Shown piece after piece: positions 56,044-64,000 of a DNA stretch of 64,000 bases. Every line of letters starts with the position of its first letter. Position 1 is the stretch's first letter. Location: NCBI GenBank assembly GCA_003415625.1, contig PYIU01000007.1, positions 248,001 through 312,000 on the forward strand. Direction: 5' to 3'. This DNA is from Aquanectria penicillioides. Taxonomy: Eukaryota > Ascomycota > Sordariomycetes > Hypocreales > Nectriaceae. The notes below the pieces were generated by a model. That model saw nothing but the letters and a program-made list of their open reading frames with translations, did no database searches and was not told where the DNA came from. The translations under genes were made by a program, and so were the position numbers.

Positions 56044-56906
56044 AGCTGATAAAGTGGAAATAACCTTACAAATAAAACAGTAAGTAAAAGCTTATTTATT
56101 ATTTTTATATTAGCTAAGAAATACAGAATATCCATTTTTAGCCAAAAAAAAATACATGTCTTTGAAACATAAATAAGTTGATTCGTTTGCATGAGTACAG
56201 TTAGGGGTGAGTTGCTGCGCATAGTAGAGTGTTCGGGGGCACTTCATTCCACCTCGCTCCCTGGCACCTGGTCGCACATCCTATTAATTATTTAGGTATT
56301 CACAAATACGCAAAAAAGTCACAAACAATGCTTGAGGAACAGGTACGTAGCGTGGTGGGAACAAACTGGAGGTTGTGAATCACGCCTAAGCAAACAGATT
56401 GTGGCTTGTTCGTTATTAGCAACAACTCCAGCCACAGGGAAGAAAGGTTCCAGGTCTTGGGCGCCAAAGGAGAAATGTATTCGACCAAGGCGACAACACT
56501 TCGAAATGTTCACAAAGAGCTACTGAGCACTGGCCGGGTCATTACTACAGGCGTTAGGCGATAGTGGGATGATATTAGGTCCTGTAGTCAACATATGTGT
56601 AGTAAATTGGGTTGACAATGATCGGTGCCAATAAAGTCTACGTATCAAATGTGAATCGAGTGCACAGTTTCTCTTCGTGGCGTATTCACGTGAATATATC
56701 CAATTCGTCCATCATAGGGCGCCAGGGAGGCGAGCTGGCATCTCGGTTTCCAAGCAATGTGATTTTCAATAGATAGATTTCATTAATCGCTATCAGCAAC
56801 TTGCATTAGTAGTCTGTTCAAACGCAACTACCCTCACTTCACCAAATCAAGTTCTCATCCCCGCTCACGCAACGTGAGCTGACCTCGGATTTGTGTGGCC
56901 AACGTC
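56044..56906. other. Intergenic between convergent genes
   Basis: AT-rich at the left, with an A9 run near 56143-56151. No gene. Confidence 0.55.
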
Positions 56907-58433
56907 CTAGTCGCGCGTTCCACTCATGAATTCAATGTCTTTCGTCTGCTCAGGCTCAATACCGACTTCTGTAGCGCGATGAGAATCCATGAGGTCCTTA
57001 TTCCACACATTTATGTACAGGGGATAAACCCAGGCCAGAATGTAGCCGACCAAAGGAATAACCATGGCAGTTGATGCGTTGGTGGCATCCATCACAGCAC
57101 CAGTGGCCGGGGTAAAGACGGTAGCTCCTGAGATAGCTGCAACCAAGAAAGATCCGCCTCGCTTCGTGTGCCGACCCAGCCCGCGCAGGCCTAAGCGATG
57201 AGAATTAGCTTGAGCAAATATTTCATAGCGTGGAAGGTGATTACGTACCTGTGGCAAAAATGCAAGCAAAGCAAGCCGACTCGAAACAAAAGACGATGAT
57301 GAGAACAGCAATACCGGCCGTGCCCTTGGTTGGAATAGCAGCGGCCATGAAAACTGCGGATAAGGCCAGGTAGGTGGCCAGGATATAACGAGGCTTGAAT
57401 GCAGGCATCAGCATGAGACCAGCAGCGATAAATCTGTTTGCTGTGTACAGTCCCTGCGAAACGGCGAGCAAGTCTGAAGCCTGAGCCTTTGTCTTTCCGT
57501 GGTCCATGCAATAATTGATAAAGTAGTTGGCAAGGGCAACTTGAGCACCGACGTAGCAAAACTGTGACCACACGGCGAGGAAGAGGTTGTACTGCTTTCG
57601 GAATGGGCCAGGGTCGTATTCGCCAATTTCACCCTCGAGAAGGGCCATGTCCGCATCGGTAATCTCGGGCATGGGGACGAAGAAGAAGACAACAATGAGG
57701 CAGCCGACGAAACCCGCGACGCCGAGATACACCCACTGGACATTGGCAAGAGAATCTTCAGTGTCGATGGTGTCGGCGAAGAAGACGCGAGAAGCCAACA
57801 GTGGCGCAACGAAGGATCCTGTGCCCTGGACACCTTGGGCAAGGTTGAGGCGGACTTCGGAGTATTTCGGGGGACCGCAGATGGCCAAGAAAGGATTCGC
57901 AGCAGTCTCAAGAGTTGAGCTACCCGGAATGGGTAGTTAGCGATGCCCCAACAAGTTGGCAGATGGTGAGCACTTACAGGCCGCAACCCACGATGAACAT
58001 GGACCCACAGAAGCCTCCAAATGACTTTTTCAACCCAGAGGGCCAGAACAAAAGACATCCGACGGCGAGAATAGACAGGCCTGTGATGAAGGTGGTGCGG
58101 AATCCAAACCTTCGAAGGATGAAGCCGGACAAAGTGGGTGGGCAGATGAAGTAGGCGCCAAAGTACGCAGCAGCCAGTCCGGAAGACATGGAACCGCTGA
58201 TGTTGAGCAACGACTGAAAGTGGGAGTTGAGGACATCGAGAAGGCCGTAGGCAAAGCCCCAAAGGAAAAACAAAGTGGTGACTGTATAGCAACCTTGGTT
58301 AGACTTGCACGCAAATCGTTACTACAATATGTCAATGCATACCTGACAAGTTTGGCACCAGTGACTGTCGAACAGTCAGGTGGACTGCGGTAGCGACATT
58401 ATTGTCGGCGACTAGCTGCTTCTTCCACAACAT
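56907..58433 (-). CDS. MFS transporter, fucose/glucose permease (FucP) type, 449 aa
   Basis: Minus strand, exons 58433-58343, 58281-57978, 57919-57249 and 57190-56907; introns 58-61 bp. Start MLWKKQL, then helix 1 at VTTLFFLWGFAYGLLDVLN with the QSLLNIS loop typical of FHS/FucP sugar:proton symporters. The block LETAANPFLAICGPP also belongs to this family and is created by splicing. About 12 membrane helices and a cytosolic loop around EITDADMALLEGEIGEYD. Imports a monosaccharide at the plasma membrane; fucose is only the family name. The 5' leader region holds a GGA/CCT triplet run at 58492-58511. Confidence 0.9.
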
Positions 58434-59122
58434 CTTAGCGCAGACTGGGCCGGAGACGGCGTGGATCGCGTTGTGGGGACAAGGAGGCGGTGGAGGAGGA
58501 GGAGGAGGAGGCGTCGACTAGAGCTGAAGCTGCCGAGATGTGGATTGGAACCCACATATTATTTTGCGGGGATATAGAAGTCTAGATATACTACAACTTA
58601 TATGCCATGCCCTAGATTCTCCGCAGATGCAATGCTGCCCTCCAGATCGCTTCAGTTGGATCAGACATGAGCCCCAACAGTACGACCGTCCAGTTCTCAC
58701 AGCCATCCGCCAAAGGGCACAACTCGGTGCAACGTTGACCGAACTGAGGGGCCCTCCTGAGAGCTGAGATGCACCGCGAGGCGTCTCTCTGGGTGGCGTT
58801 CGGTCTAACTTTGTCGCAAAAAGCTGCTCGATCCATGAATCTGGGGTATCTTGGTGCATCTCGGCCCTCCGCATTCTCCCGGGGCCCCGCAAACAAGGTG
58901 GCCGTGAATAGTTCCATGCTTGGGCGTCGGCTTTTGAGGAACCGAAATCTGCTGTTGATCGAATCACGCCGGGTGCCACGGCGGACCTAGGTTGCCGAAA
59001 ATAGCTGTCGAGATGCAGCCCTTCTCCAAATCTCCAACTGCGCGTTAGTCCGGGGACCCTGGAGTGGCTGGATTCGGGGTAGAAGCCCACGAGGTCACTG
59101 CACAAGAGCCGAGCCGAAGCGT
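58434..59122. other. Intergenic, promoter of the FucP-type transporter
   Basis: GC-rich with several CGG/CCG triplets. A long minus-strand frame (58518-59126) has no family features and I do not accept it. Confidence 0.5.
58492..58511. repeat. GGA trinucleotide repeat
   Basis: Six and two thirds consecutive GGA units, about 60-80 bp upstream of the transporter start, read as CCT on the coding strand. Confidence 0.9.
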
Positions 59123-59449
59123 TCATCTGTTCCGTTGCTTCGCTGCAGCGGCATCGAGAGTGGATGAGGCCGCTCTGGTGAACCGTTGGCCCACATCCCG
59201 AAGGATGGATGCCTTTTCCTTGTAGTTCATGGCCCCCCCCGCATGCATCTTCTTCTTAAATTCACGATGTGTCACATCCGAGTCTGGTCGAGGTCTGGTC
59301 CATGTCCGCCCTGTCATTACCTCACACAAACAGGTTCCGGACCCGTGCGACTCTTTAGTTTCGTCTTGTATCTGCACAGACTCACCAGTTAATTTCTCTG
59401 TCATCTTTTTCACTGCCTCACCATGAATTCTAAGTCTAAAACCAGCCAT
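59123..59449 (-). CDS. Possible small basic protein, 108 aa
   Basis: Minus-strand ATG frame without introns. MAGFRLRIHGEAVKKMTEKL starts amphipathic, and the second half (VTHREFKKKMHAGGAMNYKE, then ILRDVGQRFTRA) is strongly charged and could be helical. Internal GTGAGT...GTGCAG and GTAATGACAG strings could be small introns or coincidence. I do not recognise a family, and composition alone cannot separate it from a chance frame. Confidence 0.35.
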   Translation of the reverse strand: MAGFRLRIHGEAVKKMTEKLTGESVQIQDETKESHGSGTCLCEVMTGRTWTRPRPDSDVTHREFKKKMHAGGAMNYKEKASILRDVGQRFTRAASSTLDAAAAKQRNR

Positions 59450-60193
59450 AGCCTCAACTCATCACTTCATTGTGTCCTACTGCCATGCAGTGGTGATACA
59501 TAGAAATACCAAATGCCACCATAAGCGAAACCAAGGTTGAATGTGAAACATTACTTTATAACCACATCCGGATTTGTTTCATCTACTTTATTAAGTTTCT
59601 CACTAGACCTCGGGTAGACTGCAGTCACCGAACCCTTTCCTTTTTCGTCTCCCCTGTCTCATGAACCGGGGTTATCCTCGCCTCCTGTGCTTTGCCTTCG
59701 CGAGCTAACCTTTAGGCTAATTTCCCAAATGCTGTTGCAGAAACACCCAACGGAAGAAAACGAGGTTTCTCAACATATTCCAAGCCTTGCTGACTAACCC
59801 GAGAATGCAAATTTAAGCAAAGTTTCTGCAAAGTCATCCTTCAGTACGGCCTCAACTCACCCGTTTTCCAACGCGACTTGATAGGTGATTGAGTGTGTTA
59901 GCAGGTTCTAGCAGACGTGGCGATGAAATCAACGCTCGCAAGCCATTATCAGTCACATGCGCGGACCTTACCCATTGTGAATTAAAAGTAGAGTTGACGC
60001 TGAAATTTGCTGTCGTCACAGGGTTTTCGCCCAGAAAATGCAACTCACTATTGTGGTGATACGGTTATTTCATATGTGTAATATTGTCAAGCGCTGGACT
60101 ATCTAGCCACTCGTTTGCCCGCCGACATGGAGAGTTTTAATTATACAAAGTGGAGCAGCAGATCCAAGGTCAAAGACCAAATATCTCTGTACC
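59450..60193. other. Intergenic
   Basis: No gene seen. Its right end is the 3' flank of the sugar transporter. Confidence 0.5.
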
Positions 60194-62275
60194 TCAAGGG
60201 AGACCCTCGTTGCCTCGCTTCTCCCTCATGACCTCGAGGAAGAGACGGTTCTTGGTAGCCATGTCATCAGAGCCACCGTAGTCCTTGAAAACCTCGTCCA
60301 TCTCCTCAAGAGACTTGCCGTTGGTCTCGGGAACAATGTAGAAAGTCCAGACAGCAGAGAGCAGGCAGAAGACGGCGAAGAAGATGTAGGCTCCGAAACC
60401 GGTGTTCTGAACTAGAGGAGGAGTAATGAGACCAATGATGAAGTTGTTGATCCAGTCTAAGCGATTGGTTAGTCTTGTTCGAGTGACACCGGTCGGGAAT
60501 TTAAGGAGACATACTAGAGCAGGTGGAAATGGCGACACCCTTGGCACGGAGAGAGCTGGAGAAGATCTCAGAAGGCATGGCCCAGGGAACAGGTCCCCAA
60601 CTGGCACCGAAGGCAAGCATGTAGAGAAGCAGGAACACAACACTGGTCCAACCAGCATCGGTGTGGGAAGGCCAGTCGTTAGAGAACTTTCCGACGAGAA
60701 CAGCAATGATGGCGTGAGCAACGAACATGCCAATGCTACCGGCGATGAGAATCTTGCGTCGGCCGAATCGATCGAGGGTCCAGAGACTGGAAGCGACGCC
60801 GAAGAGTTGGGTAACGTTGAGAACACCAGACATGATCAGTTGCATGTTGGAGTCCAAGCCCATGGTCCTAAATTCAAAGAAGTGCTTGTTAGTCAAAGTC
60901 CGAATAAGGAACGTCCAGGAAGAGTCTCTTACTCGAAAAGGGTAGGCGAATAGTAAATAAGGGCGTTGATTCCGGTAAACTTTCGATAGTTAGCGCCAGA
61001 TTTCTCTCATGTTCAATAAAGGAGTCTCACCTGCTGGAAGAACATCAGTCCGGCACCAACGTGGGTGCGTCGCCAGCATCCGGGTCTCAAGCAGTCGGTC
61101 CAGGAGGCAAATTCGAGCTTGATCTTGTTCATCGCGCCAACGGCGACACCGTTGGTGAGGAGGGTGGGGTGTCGCTGGGCAGCAACTCCCTTCTGGAATC
61201 GCGATTCGGCAAGAATATCAACCCACTCGCGCTGGACTCGGTCGTCGGTGGGGTCTAGCTGTCGAAGCTTGGCCAAGTTGATCAAGGCCTCTTCCTCGCG
61301 GCCCTGCGAAGCCAGCCATCGGGGAGAGAAGGGCAGCAGAATAGCACCGAATCCAAGAAGCAGACCAGGAATGATCTGGATGAGGAACGGCAGCTGCCAG
61401 GACCAGTGGGAGTCGATGTACTGGGTGCCGTAGGTGATCCAGAACGAAATGACGATACCGATGACGATGCTCAGCTCCTCAAAGACAAGCAGAGTACCGC
61501 GAATCTCGGGCGGGGAAATTTCAGAAATGTACAGAGGCACAACCATGCTCAGCCTATTCACGGGGAAAATTAGCACATGAGACAATCAATGGCAAGGCTT
61601 GGCAGTGTTCAACTCACATTCCAATACCAATTCCACCAATCAATCGAGCAATAACCAGCATGGCGTAGCTGATCGAAGCCGTCTGGAGAGCTGAGCCGAT
61701 GGTGAAGATCACCACGGCAATCATGATGGAGTACTTTCGGGAGTAGGCGTCGGCGATCCATCCTTGGTTCAGGGCACCTTTTGGGATGCCGCATTAGTCG
61801 CCACATCAGGCTCAATTGGTAGTGTCGGACTTACCGACGAAAGCGCCGAGCGTAATCATGGCCGTCATGAGACCTTTGTAGAATCCAGCACCAGACGCAT
61901 GGGAAGAAACCTCAGGGAATCGCTCCAGGAACTCGTCCATGACCAGAGTCACGGAGATGACACCCTGACTGTAAGAAATTCGTTAATTCATCATGCTCTC
62001 CTTTTTATTTTTATTTTTTCTTTTTCTCGTTTCAACTCGTTAAAGGATTGCTCACTCGTATCCAAAAAGAAGACCACCGATGGCGCTGAAAGATGCGCAC
62101 AGGGCCACATAGCGAGAACTGAAGATGCCGCGGAAACCTGGTGGGTTAGTTTTGATTCTGCACGAGCTTCTCCACGCGTTTGCGTACCGGATGGTCCGTA
62201 GGGTTCCACCTCCCACTCAGTGGCGATACCGCCCTCATCGTGCTCGGCCTCGAGCTTGGGGTGGTGGTGATCCAT
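60194..62275 (-). CDS. MFS sugar transporter, 549 aa
   Basis: Minus strand, eight exons: 62275-62188, 62137-62056, 61968-61835, 61777-61618, 61553-61031, 60979-60933, 60867-60515 and 60456-60194. Seven introns of 49-87 bp, all in consistent phase; exon 6 is 47 nt. Twelve-helix sugar porter family: GGLLFGYDQGVISV at helix 1 (made by splicing), IARLIGGIGIGM, VPLYISEISPPEIRG, PFSPRWL where most have PESPRWL, FFQQFTGINALIYYSP (created by another junction), DRFGRRKILI, and VPETNGKSLEEMDEVF at the end. Plasma-membrane import of hexose or pentose with protons or by facilitation. A His-rich N-terminus (MDHHHPK) is unusual but short. Confidence 0.93.
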
Positions 62276-63081
62276 GGCGATTGGCAAGGCAGAGGGATGT
62301 GCTCTGTGTGCAACAGGGGAAGAATTATGAACAAGTATGAGGGGAGAACACGTCTTCGCAAAAGATGTCGTTGAAATAGAAGCCCACGATGAACCTGAGA
62401 CGAAAGAGAGAAAAAAATAAACTCAAGCCGCGTTCTAAGGTGGATTTATATAGTTTGCGTTGCAACCCGAAAACACTTGACTGAGCCAACCCCAAAAGAC
62501 ACCAAAGATACCAAGACACCCAGACACCCAGACACCCAGACACCCAGACCCAGACACCCAGACACCCAGACCCAGACACCCAGACGCGCACCCGGCAAGC
62601 AAGCCCAAAGACCAATCGGGGAACAGCCAATTCCTTCACCTAGCTCCAACGGTTCAGCACGGGGCCCGCGGGGACAAACCAACCTGTCACAAAACCCCAT
62701 GGTCTCCCCGAGTCAGCCCACGATGATTCCCCAACGCTAAGGTGAAGTTGGAGAAGCCTGTGGCCCTGTGCGAGACGAGGGTCGCTCCAATTTCGTGTGG
62801 GGTCTGGGGCACTGGGGCACCAGGACAGGGGACTCGAGGACACACTCTCTCGTCCACGGACTGCGCGGTTTTCTTCCTTTTTGCCGGGTCTGTCTCAAGT
62901 TTCAGCTAGTGGCGCCGCCCATTACTCTTTGGGGACTGCGGGGAATATTCCTCCTGGTACAAAATTCCGGCATCTTCCTGGTCGCGGCGCCCTGATCGGC
63001 TCATTCTGGAAGTGCCCCCGACTGTCCGGACCTCTTATAGACGTATTGCAGTTGCGAGACCCATCTCGAGATGGAGACGAA
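62276..63081. other. Divergent promoter region with octamer repeats
   Basis: Lies between the sugar transporter (-) and the right-edge regulator (+). Contains a CAGACACC array. No gene. Confidence 0.55.
62513..62585. repeat. CAGACACC tandem repeat with CAGACC variants
   Basis: Eight to nine units of 8 bp interspersed with 6-bp units that lack AC, about 240-310 bp upstream of the sugar transporter start. Confidence 0.9.
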
Positions 63082-64000
63082 ATGGCTCCGGGAAAGGTTC
63101 ACGTCTTGCAAGTTGCTTGTCTGGTAAGGACTTCTCTCCGCGACCCTTGCGACACCTCTCGGTCGGGTACAAGGCCGGCGACGGACCCCCAGTTTGGCAT
63201 GGTTACATCGATGCTTGACGTCGTGGGTGAAGCCATACGCTGATTGTTGTTGGGCAGAATTGTCGCAAGAGACACTCGAAATGTACCTGGGCCCAGCCCG
63301 TCGATTCGAGCAAAGCCGCCGGCGAGACGGACGCATCATGCGACAAATGCGTTGCTCTTGGGGAGACATGCATTCCGGGTGAAAACACGCGATTCAAACA
63401 TCACTCAAATGAGTAAGACGCCCGTCATGACTCCTTACAAACCCGTCCCGAGCTACCGTTATTGATTCTCAACACCCGATGCAGGCTGTGCTCTTCAGAT
63501 GACCAACGATGGGTCAAATATCCAAGCCGAGGTGAGCTTTTCTAGTTTTTCTTCTATCCGCCAGCGCCAAATCGAGGCCGGGGAAACGGAAGAAGAAAAA
63601 TTAATTCGACATGATGGTGTCTAACAATGAAGTGTGTTCCAGTGCGCTTCGTGGACGAAACTGAGGATTTGGAGGCTCTGTACAATGCAGATGATAAAAG
63701 TTCAGCCGCATTGCGTTTCACATTCGACTCACCAACAGGGATATCCCACGGCAGTGACCAACCTCCACAACAGCAGACGCAACCAACTGAGGAGAATCAC
63801 CGCGTCTCCAATCTCGTGAGGAGAGACGCACCACCGCACAACACGGATCCGTTTGTGGATGAGAGGGCCTTATCTCGTCTTCCTACGGGATCGAACCTAG
63901 GGCTCCACAGCGATGCGGGATCATCATACGACGATGCCTACGACGCCTGCTTCCCATTGCAGAGCATTCAGGAAGCAAGATTGATGAAGTACTATCTCGA
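63082..64000 (+). CDS. Zn2Cys6 transcription factor, N-terminal part (cut by window end)
   Basis: Exons 63082-63123, 63258-63412, 63485-63531 and 63643 to beyond the window. Introns 134, 72 and 111 bp. The zinc cluster forms over the first junction: C13-x2-C16-x6-C23, then an unusually long 18-residue loop, C42-x2-C45-x6-C52, with CRKRHSKC as the DNA-contact half. After it, DDQRWVKYP and the FVDETEDLEAL segment typical of this subfamily. The frame is open to base 64000, ending in SIQEARLMKYYL, the usual start of the regulatory domain of such factors. Divergent from the sugar transporter, so a regulator of that locus is possible. Confidence 0.82.

Noticed and set aside
58518..59126. 202-codon minus-strand open frame
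   Set aside because: No family features, GC-rich composition, and stops in closely placed alternative frames. It overlaps the presumed promoter of the FucP-type transporter.
62513..62585. CRISPR-like appearance of the CAGACACC array
   Set aside because: Units are 8 or 6 bp with no spacers. This is a eukaryotic minisatellite.

Overview
The window is nuclear DNA of a filamentous ascomycete (Pezizomycotina). The evidence is short GT-AG introns (about 47-134 bp) with CTAAC-type branch sites, Zn2Cys6 and bZIP/DUF3425 regulators, a GH11 xylanase, a sphingolipid C9-methyltransferase, a Pra1/Asp f 2 homologue and a fungal CorA-like giant protein. A Sordariomycete, perhaps Hypocreales, is my guess from gene content only. 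I rebuilt gene models by hand from splice signals and checked reading phase at each junction. They give 21 intact or window-truncated protein genes, one doubtful small gene and seven pseudogenes.

Layout. 0-5 kb: PAP2 lipid phosphatase (+), secreted GH11 xylanase (+), cyanovirin-N-type lectin (-). 6.3-8.0 kb: two dead genes, a tandem SnoaL-like protein (+) and a Zn2Cys6 regulator (-). 8.7-9.2 kb: small secreted Cys-rich protein with a CxxHDxC core. 10.8-14.8 kb: Dal5-type MFS permease and a flavin monooxygenase (both +). 16.4-20.7 kb: Pra1/Asp f 2-like zinc-binding secreted protein and sphingolipid C9-methyltransferase. 21.3-24.6 kb: bZIP-DUF3425 regulator followed by a threonine-aldolase-type PLP enzyme. 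24.8-27.3 kb: P5C reductase (-) and a stand-alone RNase H1 N-terminal-domain protein (-). 28.2-31.4 kb: graveyard of GABA transaminase, aldehyde dehydrogenase and SDR pseudogenes. 32.2-38.3 kb: one six-exon gene for a 1919-residue CorA-like membrane protein, followed by a pseudogene of an unknown family. 40.5-47 kb: SDR, amine oxidase, dead RidA and class I/II aminotransferase, which together look like an amine/amino-acid oxidation block. 48.2-49.2 kb: Mid2-like single-pass surface protein. 50.4-62.3 kb: esterase, ketose-3-epimerase-type TIM barrel, Zn2Cys6 regulator, FucP-type MFS and an eight-exon sugar MFS transporter. A second Zn2Cys6 regulator starts at 63.1 kb and runs off the right edge.

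Two themes tie the window together. The right-hand 14 kb combines two sugar-type transporters, an epimerase with the full metal quartet and regulators, and may be a rare-sugar uptake and utilisation cluster. Seven decayed metabolic genes lie in the window. Many of their premature stops can be explained by C-to-T changes in CpA context, as repeat-induced point mutation (RIP) would produce. Assignments rest on motif recognition by eye; no database search was possible.
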